From positions 1 to 40,129 of the forward strand of contig JAFYCE010000093.1 of assembly GCA_017539865.1 (NCBI GenBank): a stretch of 40,129 nucleotides of DNA. Reading direction: 5' to 3'. The translations under genes and the position numbers were made by a program. Source of the DNA: Alphaproteobacteria bacterium. GTDB taxonomy: Bacteria > Pseudomonadota > Alphaproteobacteria > CAAGCB01 > CAG-977. Shown here one piece after another: positions 8,937 to 15,624 of this stretch; within the stretch, counting starts at the first letter, position 1, and the number at the start of each line of letters is the position of its first letter. Below the pieces are notes generated by a model. The model was given only the letters and a program-made list of their open reading frames with translations. It searched no databases and was not told the DNA's origin.

Positions 8937-9623
8937 ATGTTTTCAGAATTAAAAAGTGCGATTAAAGACGTTTTTTCTAATAAAATCAGGTGGTTGATGA
9001 TGGTTTCGGTGCTGTCGGCAATCATCGTTTTCGCCGTGTTGTTTTTCGGATTTTCCTATGCGATGTCTTTTTTTGAACCGGAAAGTATGCCCAAAGTTCA
9101 AAAAGCGGCGGAAGCTCTCGGATATGTTATGTTTTTCATTGTTTCTTTAATGCTTTTTCCGTCGGTGATCACGCTTTTTTCGGGTTTTTTTATCGACTCG
9201 GCGATAGAGCGGTTGTCCAACCAAAACGGCGGTCGGATTCTGCGGAATGTGCCGTTGTCCGAAAGCCTTTTCGTTTCCGGAGTCGTCGCCGTCAAGGGAA
9301 GCGTTTTATCAGTGGTGTTGATTCCCGTCACAATGATTTTAGGGGTGATTCCTTTTGTGAATTTTCTGCCCGTTTTACTTTATTATGTTTTGAACGGGCG
9401 ATTGTTGGGGCGGGAATATTTTTTCGCCGTCGCATTGCGTTATGCGGAAAAACGGAAAGCGGAAGACCTTTTTAACCGTTATCGTCTATATTGGATGAAA
9501 GCGGGGATTGTCATCGCGGTGCTAATGACCGTTCCGGTGATAAATACGATATCTCCGTTGATTGCCGCGGCGTTTATGCAACGGTTGTTGTTGATTAAAA
9601 ATCCGGAATGGAAAACGATATGA
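8937..9623 (+). CDS. EI24-domain inner-membrane protein (CysZ-like fold)
   Basis: This is an integral membrane protein of about 228 residues. Hydrophobic segments are visible near residues 19-44, 60-88, 120-150 and 190-215. The amphipathic start FSELKSAIKDVFSNKIRW and the pattern LFSGFFIDSAIERL resemble the EI24/CysZ family. E. coli CysZ takes up sulfate, but most alphaproteobacterial relatives are uncharacterised and no cys genes are nearby, so no substrate is proposed. I prefer the ATG at 8937; an adjacent GTG at 8934 is also possible. AGGAAA is the ribosome site. The stop overlaps the next start (ATGA at 9620-9623), so the lipoprotein gene is translationally coupled to this one. Confidence 0.75.
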   Translation: MFSELKSAIKDVFSNKIRWLMMVSVLSAIIVFAVLFFGFSYAMSFFEPESMPKVQKAAEALGYVMFFIVSLMLFPSVITLFSGFFIDSAIERLSNQNGGRILRNVPLSESLFVSGVVAVKGSVLSVVLIPVTMILGVIPFVNFLPVLLYYVLNGRLLGREYFFAVALRYAEKRKAEDLFNRYRLYWMKAGIVIAVLMTVPVINTISPLIAAAFMQRLLLIKNPEWKTI

Positions 9624-9997
9624 AAAGAAGTCTGTTTGCGCTTTGTATTTTTTGCCTGACGATGGGCGGGTGTGTTTCGAAAAATGTTTCAACCGGTCAG
9701 GCGGAAAGCGTTGTTGCAGAAACCGAACCGGAAGCTGTTGTCCGTTCGGGACGCAAAGACCCGTTGTTGAAAGCGGGTTATGTATTGGAGGTTTTGGGAA
9801 AGCCGGCTGTCAGACGGTATGAAAAACCGTCCGAAGTTTGGGTGTATCCGCAGGAAAAGTGTGTTTTGTTCGTTTATATGGCGGATCAGGCGGACGGATC
9901 GAAATTGGTGCGGCATATGGAAATCGGTACGCCGACATTTAAAGCCAAAGAAAAAGATTCCGTCCCGTGTTTGAAAGAAGCCGTTAAATTAAGATAA
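9620..9997 (+). CDS. Small lipoprotein coupled to the EI24 protein, function unknown
   Basis: This is a 125-residue protein starting at the ATG at 9620, which overlaps the upstream TGA by 4 bp; an earlier ATG at 9608 would spoil the signal sequence. The N-terminus MKRSLFALCIFCLTMGGC is a lipoprotein signal with Cys18 as the likely lipidated residue. Mature residues include LLGKP-like VLEVLGKPAVRRYEKPSEVW, then VYPQEKCVLFVYM. That arrangement recalls a BamE/SmpA-like fold, in which a small beta unit follows a glycine-proline turn, but the similarity is by eye only. It is probably anchored to a periplasm-facing membrane leaflet. A perfect terminator hairpin follows the stop. Confidence 0.7.
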   Translation: MKRSLFALCIFCLTMGGCVSKNVSTGQAESVVAETEPEAVVRSGRKDPLLKAGYVLEVLGKPAVRRYEKPSEVWVYPQEKCVLFVYMADQADGSKLVRHMEIGTPTFKAKEKDSVPCLKEAVKLR

Positions 9998-10000
9998 TGA

Positions 10001-10025
10001 AAAAGCCTCCGGTAAGGAGGCTTTT
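10001..10025. terminator. Bidirectional intrinsic terminator between lipoprotein gene and trxA
   Basis: A perfect 10 bp stem (AAAAGCCTCC with GGAGGCTTTT) encloses a GGTAA loop. T runs on both strands allow it to end both the convergent lipoprotein and trxA transcripts, whose stops lie within 5 bp of it. Confidence 0.85.
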
Positions 10026-10028
10026 CAA

Positions 10029-10346
10029 TTACATTTGTTCGTTGATCCAAGCGGACAGTTTCGATTTCGTAATGCCGCCGGAATGCGTGGCGACCGGTTC
10101 GCCGCCTTTGAACATCATCAGAGTCGGCAGACCGCGGACACCCAAATTCGTCGGCGTTTCGGGGGATTCTTCGATATTCATTTTGACGACTTTCAGTTTT
10201 GCTTCGCCGATTTCCCTGGAAACTTCCTCCAGAACGGGCGACAGCTGACGGCAGGGCGAACACCATTCGGCGTAAAAGTCAACCAGAACAGGAACGTCGG
10301 AACTTTTGACTTCGGCGGCAAATTCGTTATCTTTGATTATCTTCAT
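10029..10346 (-). CDS. trxA: Thioredoxin
   Basis: This is a 105-residue cytoplasmic dithiol oxidoreductase of standard thioredoxin length. The active site is FYAEWCSPCRQLSPVLEE, with Cys29 and Cys32; the common CGPC is CSPC here. The cis-proline loop is GLPTLMMFKGGE (Pro74), and the buried Asp of VDFYAE is present. It reduces protein disulfides and donates electrons to reductases such as ribonucleotide reductase. In many alphaproteobacteria trxA directly follows addA. Here it has the same orientation as addA but is separated from it by about 1.8 kb with two opposite-strand genes. It has its own strong promoter. Confidence 0.95.
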   Translation of the reverse strand: MKIIKDNEFAAEVKSSDVPVLVDFYAEWCSPCRQLSPVLEEVSREIGEAKLKVVKMNIEESPETPTNLGVRGLPTLMMFKGGEPVATHSGGITKSKLSAWINEQM

Positions 10347-10382
10347 CGGTGCTTTCCTTTCTGTAAAAAAATATCTTGTTTA

Positions 10383-10411
10383 TATATAGGGGCGTTTTTG
10401 AAAACGGTCAA
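10383..10411 (-). promoter_or_regulatory. Strong sigma70-like promoter for trxA
   Basis: On the minus strand TTGACC (10411-10406), a 17 bp spacer and TATATA (10388-10383) lie about 40 bp before the trxA start. Confidence 0.65.
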
Positions 10412-10682
10412 TACTCCGTTGTATTACAAAAGCGCGGAGGGGAAAACGGACGGAGCGGATAAGACGCCGTCTTTGCGGCGAAAATGAAACAGGGCGGAAA
10501 ACACGGATAAAGCCGCTGCGATCATATTTAGGATTTGCGTTTTTTTTGATGCAAAGAAAAGTTGCATTTTTGTGATATTTTTATGACAACGGTGCCGTTT
10601 ATTGACCGTTTTTAGGGAAGAACGGATAAAAAAACGTTGTTTTTCAAGATGTTACACAACCACAACCCCCCCGCGAATTTAA
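10412..10682. other. A+T-rich intergenic region between divergent trxA and Cys-rich genes
   Basis: No reading frame with a ribosome site is visible. It holds a small inverted repeat ATGCAA/TTGCAT (10549-10567) followed by T's, a 5 bp repeat ACGGT/ACCGT (10589-10609), and a second weak promoter-like pair TTGACC (10602-10607) and GATAAA (10625-10630). I see no tRNA cloverleaf. A small RNA or regulatory role is possible but not shown. Confidence 0.4.
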
Positions 10683-10710
10683 TTGACTCGTGCACGTTTT
10701 CGTTTACAAT
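10683..10710 (+). promoter_or_regulatory. Strong sigma70-like promoter for the Cys-rich gene pair
   Basis: TTGACT (10683-10688), a 16 bp spacer and TACAAT (10705-10710) are followed about 20 bp later by a GGGGGAGGGG ribosome site and the ATG at 10744. Confidence 0.65.
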
Positions 10711-10743
10711 TTAACTGTATGCACTGTTTTGGGGGAGGGGACT

Positions 10744-11724
10744 ATGAACCGTTTTTTTATGATTATTCCCGTGCTTTTCGCCGTTGTTTTTTCTGCCGAC
10801 GCAAATGGATTTGAAATTGAAGTTACATATAGTGAACGTTCTCCGTGGCTCTACACTCCTAGAACACACACGGACATTGCTGCGGGCAGCGGCAGCGACA
10901 GTGATTGGGAGACATGGAAAAACAATAAAATGGCTTCGGGATTGTATAAGGAAATCCGGATTAATAAGAGTAATAAAAAAGCGGAAGTATCCATGGGGAA
11001 TGGGTATTATGCAACTACGTCCGGCTGTAGGGGCGGGAAAGATAGAGCATGTGGCTTTTATTCGAGTTGTCTAGAACGAAAAAGCGAAGAGCAATGTGAA
11101 AGTGAATATGCGGATGTGCTGCCATATTGCGGTTATAACGCCTGCTCAATTGTTCCGAGTACCGATCCGTATGATGACGGGGATTTTTTCAAGCCGGAAA
11201 AAGCCTGCGAATATACAATTACTGAAACCGGATTGACTTTTGCGCCCTTAGCGGGGCTATCTTCATCAAGACAGACGGAACTTTTATTGTGTTCATTGAG
11301 GGCAAAGGCAAATGAATGTTTATCTCCAGAGGAAAGAGAAGCCGTCGAGAATAGGTGGAATACATCTTATAAGCCCTATTACAACATGTCTTATCAACAG
11401 TATCAGGACAGTCTGTACAGGAAAGTGTATAAGCCTTGCGATACGGCACGCAATGAAGCTCAAATTACCTCGGAGGGCTCGTGTAACATATCGAATGCGT
11501 TTGTATACGAAGCCGGCTGTAAAGCCGAAGCGGCGAAAAAAGGTCAGTCCCCTGCGGACGTATGCTATCGCGGCAGTCACCCGACCTGTCCGTATGTCTA
11601 TTGTGACGTAGATGAGGGCTATGTTTGGAAAGACGGGAAATGTGTTGTCGGACAGAAAAAAATCAAAGGAAGCTGTCCGTCCCCGCTGAAAAAATCGAAA
11701 GATCGCTGCTGTTGCGTCGAATAG
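10744..11724 (+). CDS. Secreted cysteine-rich protein, unknown family (larger of a pair)
   Basis: This is a 326-residue protein. The ATG at 10744 is chosen because a purine-rich ribosome site precedes it and residues 1-20 form a Sec signal peptide with an Ala-Asp-Ala cleavage site. An upstream in-frame GTG would lie on top of the promoter. The mature protein has 20 cysteines (95, 103, 109, 118, 129, 134, 155, 183, 192, 232, 247, 259, 274, 282, 287, 300, 311 and 322-324), none in the first 94 residues. The C-terminal part, with YCDVDEGYVWKDGKCV and the end DRCCCVE, shares spacing with the next gene. Rare-looking codons (AGA, ATA, AGG) and a lower G+C than the neighbours hint at a different history. 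I recognise no enzyme motif. An extracytoplasmic, disulfide- or metal-rich structural or adhesive role is a guess. Confidence 0.75.
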   Translation: MNRFFMIIPVLFAVVFSADANGFEIEVTYSERSPWLYTPRTHTDIAAGSGSDSDWETWKNNKMASGLYKEIRINKSNKKAEVSMGNGYYATTSGCRGGKDRACGFYSSCLERKSEEQCESEYADVLPYCGYNACSIVPSTDPYDDGDFFKPEKACEYTITETGLTFAPLAGLSSSRQTELLLCSLRAKANECLSPEEREAVENRWNTSYKPYYNMSYQQYQDSLYRKVYKPCDTARNEAQITSEGSCNISNAFVYEAGCKAEAAKKGQSPADVCYRGSHPTCPYVYCDVDEGYVWKDGKCVVGQKKIKGSCPSPLKKSKDRCCCVE

Positions 11725-11739
11725 GAAAGGAGTATTGCC

Positions 11740-12090
11740 ATGAAAAAATTATTCTGCATTTTTGCTTTGTTTGTTTTTCTGCCCTGCTCCGTTCCAGCGG
11801 CGGACGGCGCGACGGATACGGAAAAAACGTTTCAAATCGCCAAAGCTTATAAGCTGTTCAGCTTTGAAAAGCAGGATTTCTATGGCAGAGACCGTCTGCT
11901 GAATAACAGGCCGGACAGAACGGACGACGAAGAAGCGGGCGGCGGCGGTACGTCCGACAACAAATCCGTCCGCACCTGTCCTGCGGGGAAATACAGAAAA
12001 AACGGCGGCGCCTGCGTATCGTTCTGCAGCGGTATCCAATGTACCACCGGCTCTCCCAGCGTCATTGCGGGCGGATGCTGCTGTCAATAA
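11740..12090 (+). CDS. Secreted cysteine-rich protein, unknown family (smaller of a pair)
   Basis: This is a 116-residue protein with an AGGAAAGGAG ribosome site 15 bp after the larger Cys-rich gene, so the two are very probably one transcript. Residues 1-20 form a signal peptide (cleavage near SVPA-A). Then comes a charged stretch with a flexible EEAGGGGTSDN linker (64-74), and a C-terminal module with Cys80, 92, 96, 101 and 113-115. It begins TCPAGKYRKNGGACVSFC and ends GGCCCQ. The spacing C-x11-C-x20-CCC closely matches C-x12-C-x21-CCC in the preceding protein, and both have a Gly/Lys/Tyr-rich stretch before the second Cys. It looks like a shortened paralogue or partner. The function is unknown. 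Confidence 0.75.
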   Translation: MKKLFCIFALFVFLPCSVPAADGATDTEKTFQIAKAYKLFSFEKQDFYGRDRLLNNRPDRTDDEEAGGGGTSDNKSVRTCPAGKYRKNGGACVSFCSGIQCTTGSPSVIAGGCCCQ

Positions 12091-12134
12091 AAAAGGATAA
12101 GAGAACGACCTTCAACGGCCGGTTTCCTTTATCC
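12089..12134 (-). terminator. Probable intrinsic terminator of the addBA operon
   Basis: Read on the minus strand, GGATAA (12134-12129) pairs with TTATCC (12100-12095), with further partial pairing inside, and six T's follow (12094-12089). On the plus strand no T tract follows, so it probably serves addA. Confidence 0.5.
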
Positions 12135-12159
12135 GCACGGACATGACCGCTGTTTTGTT

Positions 12160-15100
12160 TCAAACCGTTGTATTCGTTTCGTCGACGACGGATGTGATCT
12201 CGACCAGTTTCGGGGCTTCCGTCCACAGCAGGAAGCATCTGATTTTTTTGTCAGGGTAGATCTTTTCCATCACCGCTTTATAAGCCGCCATCTGCCGGAT
12301 ATAGGCAACAGGCGTTTTTCCGGTCGAATCGGGAATCGACCGTCCCGTTTTATAGTCGATCAGGCGGACTTCCTTATCCGAAACGGAAATGCGGTCGATC
12401 TGACCGTTGACGACACGGTTGTCGACAACGCCGGACACGGGGACTTCCGCCAGAGAGGGCAAGGCGAACAAGTCCTTTGTTTCGGGGGCGTTCATCAGGG
12501 AAAGGACGGAATCAACGATTTGTTTCCGTCCGGCTTCGTCCGTTTCCGGCATTTGCAGGGAAATGAGCCGTTCCGCCGCTTTCAGTCTGTCTTTTTCATC
12601 ATAGTCCGGCAGGATTTCCAACAAGGCGTGAACGGCCTTTCCGCGTTTCATCGCTTTGATGCGGCCTTGTGTCAAAGGCGAAAGGGCGGCCGGTTCTTCG
12701 ACGTCGGGGCGCGACGGGGCAAGCGGTCGGGGCGGCGTCGGTTCGGCGGGGGCGCTGCGGTCGAGCCAGTCGGGCAGAGGGGCCGTTTCGTGTGCGGTCG
12801 AAGTCTGTTCCTTTTGTGCGGGCGGCACTTCCTGAATGGAAGTCAGGCGCAAAACGGGTTCGTCGAACAGTTCCGATTTAATCTCCTGCGCTTTGGCCGC
12901 CAGACCGCCTTTGATCAGGTCGTACCAGTTGCCTTCGGGGGATTTCTTTTTATCCCATCCCGTGACGTAGAGCCTGTCCGCCGCACGGGTCAGGGCGACG
13001 TAAAGCAGGCGGTTGTATTCGCGTTTGTTTTTTTCTTTCAGGGCGTCGATTTCTTCGCGGATTAAATCGGTGCGCCATCCGGCTTTCGGCGACCAGAAGA
13101 ACAGCTCAAAGTCCGCGTCGTCCTTTTCTTTGATCCAGAACGTTTTCGGCGAAAAGAACGTCATTTGCCGCGTGTCGGGCAAAAATACGACGGGGGCTTG
13201 CAACCCTTTGGCCGCATGAACGGTCATGATACGCACAACGTCGCCGGACTGTTCGGGGTCGCGTTTGATTTCGATTTCGTTTTGCCGCAGACTGTTCAGG
13301 AAATTCTGCAGCGACGGCGGTTCGGAGCGGTCGTGCTGCAACGCCAAAGACAGGAACTCGTCCAAAGCGTCCAGAGCTTGCACGCCCAAACGGGAAACGA
13401 ACGCTTTCTGTTTGCCGAGCGGCCCCAGAATGTAGGAATACAGTTCATACGGGCGCATCTTGTCGACTTTGGAAAGTAAATCTTTGATGAACAGATACGC
13501 TTTGCCGAGCGGTGTTTCCGGCTTGTCTTCATATGTCTTCAGCCGGTCAAACAGCGTCGTTTCGCCGCGTCCGTACGCCAATGTGAACAGATCCTTTTCC
13601 GATACGCCGTCCAGCGGCATTTTCAAAGCGCTCGCTTTCGCCAGATCCTCTTCGGACAGGTCGGCGGCGGAAATGCCGCAGAGGGGCGAACGCAGAACGG
13701 TCGCCAGAGAAAGATCGTCCTGCGGCAGCAACAAAACATCCCCCAAAGCCATCAAATCCTTGACGGCAATGTGCGACGTGATTTTCAGCCGGTCGACACC
13801 CGCGACGGAAACGCCTCTGGTTTTCAATTCGCGGGACAGGTCGGTGATGAATTCGTTGCGCCGGCGCACCAAAATCAGAATGTCGCCCGCCCGTATCGGC
13901 CGGTCTTCGGATTCCAGTTTTTCCTTTGATGAAATCATATCGGCGATTCTTTGCGCGATTTTCGCCGCCAACCGTGCGGAGGACGTTTGCGAAAACACGC
14001 GTTCGACCGGCTTGGTGAACGCTTTTTCCGTATCGTTCTCAAGCGTTTTTTCCGTCGGCCACAACTCGACCAGTCCGGCCTGTTTCTTGCGCCACGAGAT
14101 ATGCGTGACGTTTTCATCGTCTTCCGCGACGCCGTTTCGGGCGGGCGGGGTTTGCAAAACGGAATTGACCGCGTCAATCACGGCGGGAACGGAGCGGAAG
14201 GAAATATACATCGGCACGTCGTTCCACCGCTTTTCCGCCGTTTCGACTTTGGCTTTGAAAAAGCGGCGCATCGTTTCAAATTCTTCCGGAACGGCGCCCT
14301 GAAAGCTGAAAATCGACTGCTTTTTATCGCCGACGGCAAACAATGTCCGGTTTGTGTGCCGCAATCCCGCGCCCGCGAAAAACTCCTCCGCCAGAGCTTT
14401 GATGATTTCCCACTGGTCGGGGCTGGTGTCCTGCGCTTCGTCAACCAGAATGTGGTCGATGCCGCCGTCCAGTTTGAACAATACCCATGCCGCCGCGCCC
14501 GATCCGTTCAGCAGGGCTTTCGTCGCGGCGATCAGGTCGTCGTAGTCCATGACGCCGCGGTTGTCTTTTAATGCGGTGTATTCGTTCAAAATCGCCGATC
14601 CGATCCGGAACAACGCCAAAGATACGCGCAGATTTTCAATGTTTTCCAAACGCTTGATCAGGATTAAAGCTTTATCCGCCTCCGCCTGCAAAGCGGGCAG
14701 GGCGACTTCCGATTCCTTGCACGCCAGTTTTGAACGGACGGTGTTGCTTTTCGTCAGGAAAACATCCAGATAGCCGTCCAGCAGGACAAGCTTTTCCTCT
14801 TCATCGGCCGCCAGAAACGGATAAATTTTGCCGGCGTTTTTCTTGTCTGTAGCCGTGGAGGACGCGCTTAAAACGTCCGCTGCCGATTTAAGACCGTTCC
14901 GCCGGTCGTCGCTTAAACGGCAGAAATCCCTTTTCAAAGATTCCGCCGTGCTTCCCGCCGGCAGATCCAGCCTTTTTTCATAGGCGGCGATCATTTCCCT
15001 TTCAGAGGAAAAACGCGCGTTGATGCGTTTTAAATCCGGCAGATGCGCCGTCATTTCCGTTAAAACATCCAGAAAAACGTCTTCTTTTGTGACAGAGGTA

Positions 15101-15624
15101 ATCGTGTCCAGATCGGATTCATGGGCGGGATCGCTTAAAACCGTACTTTGCGCTTGGGCGAGCAGCTCTTTCGCGCCCGGCTCGTCGAGAATGTCGAACT
15201 GCGGCGAAACGCCCGCTTCCAACGGAAAGCGTTTCAAAAGCGACTGGCAGAACCCGTGCAAAGTCGTGACTTTCAGTCCGCCCGCCGTATCCAGCAATCG
15301 GGCGAACAGGCGGCGCGCCTGAGCGATTCTTTTCGCGTCGGGCGGCGTTCCGGCCAAATCGGTCAATTCCGTTACTAATTTTTCTTCTTCTTCCGACGCC
15401 CATTTTGCCAGACGCTTGGCGATTCTGTTCGCCATTTCAGCCGCAGCCGTGCGCGTAAACGTCAGACACAAAATCTTTTCGGGCGGCGTTCCGGCCAACA
15501 GCAGATTCAAAACGCGGTCGGACAGCACTTTCGTCTTTCCCGAACCGGCGGAGGCCGCCACCCATGCGGAGGCTGCGGGGTCGGCGGCTTTGCGCTGCAA
15601 GTCGTTCGGATCGGTCAAATCCAT
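12160..15624 (-). CDS. addA: Double-strand break repair helicase-nuclease AddA (alphaproteobacterial type)
   Basis: This 1154-residue UvrD-like helicase has a C-terminal nuclease and, with AddB, resects double-strand breaks for RecA loading. Helicase motifs in order: Walker A AASAGSGKTKVLSDRVL (near residue 25), CLTFTRTAAAEMANRI (Ia), VDEAQDTSPDQWEII (II), FAVGDKKQSIFSFQGA (III), RIMTVHAAKGLQAPVVFLPD (V) and NRLLYVALTRAADRLYVTGW (VI). The C-terminal PD-(D/E)XK nuclease shows VNGQIDRISV and LIDYKTGRSIP. The ATG at 15624 overlaps the addB stop by one base (TGATG) and gives the normal family start, MDLTDPNDLQ; a longer 15-residue extension is rejected. In relatives trxA follows directly. Confidence 0.96.
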   Translation of the reverse strand: MDLTDPNDLQRKAADPAASAWVAASAGSGKTKVLSDRVLNLLLAGTPPEKILCLTFTRTAAAEMANRIAKRLAKWASEEEEKLVTELTDLAGTPPDAKRIAQARRLFARLLDTAGGLKVTTLHGFCQSLLKRFPLEAGVSPQFDILDEPGAKELLAQAQSTVLSDPAHESDLDTITSVTKEDVFLDVLTEMTAHLPDLKRINARFSSEREMIAAYEKRLDLPAGSTAESLKRDFCRLSDDRRNGLKSAADVLSASSTATDKKNAGKIYPFLAADEEEKLVLLDGYLDVFLTKSNTVRSKLACKESEVALPALQAEADKALILIKRLENIENLRVSLALFRIGSAILNEYTALKDNRGVMDYDDLIAATKALLNGSGAAAWVLFKLDGGIDHILVDEAQDTSPDQWEIIKALAEEFFAGAGLRHTNRTLFAVGDKKQSIFSFQGAVPEEFETMRRFFKAKVETAEKRWNDVPMYISFRSVPAVIDAVNSVLQTPPARNGVAEDDENVTHISWRKKQAGLVELWPTEKTLENDTEKAFTKPVERVFSQTSSARLAAKIAQRIADMISSKEKLESEDRPIRAGDILILVRRRNEFITDLSRELKTRGVSVAGVDRLKITSHIAVKDLMALGDVLLLPQDDLSLATVLRSPLCGISAADLSEEDLAKASALKMPLDGVSEKDLFTLAYGRGETTLFDRLKTYEDKPETPLGKAYLFIKDLLSKVDKMRPYELYSYILGPLGKQKAFVSRLGVQALDALDEFLSLALQHDRSEPPSLQNFLNSLRQNEIEIKRDPEQSGDVVRIMTVHAAKGLQAPVVFLPDTRQMTFFSPKTFWIKEKDDADFELFFWSPKAGWRTDLIREEIDALKEKNKREYNRLLYVALTRAADRLYVTGWDKKKSPEGNWYDLIKGGLAAKAQEIKSELFDEPVLRLTSIQEVPPAQKEQTSTAHETAPLPDWLDRSAPAEPTPPRPLAPSRPDVEEPAALSPLTQGRIKAMKRGKAVHALLEILPDYDEKDRLKAAERLISLQMPETDEAGRKQIVDSVLSLMNAPETKDLFALPSLAEVPVSGVVDNRVVNGQIDRISVSDKEVRLIDYKTGRSIPDSTGKTPVAYIRQMAAYKAVMEKIYPDKKIRCFLLWTEAPKLVEITSVVDETNTTV

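Noticed and set aside
10549-10571. ATGCAA/TTGCAT hairpin with T's as a terminator or small-RNA end
   Set aside because: The stem is only 6 bp and A/T-rich, and no transcript is evident upstream.
10690-10743. N-terminal extension of the larger Cys-rich protein
   Set aside because: It would start inside the TTGACT/TACAAT promoter and put 18 residues before a good signal peptide. The ATG at 10744 has the ribosome site.
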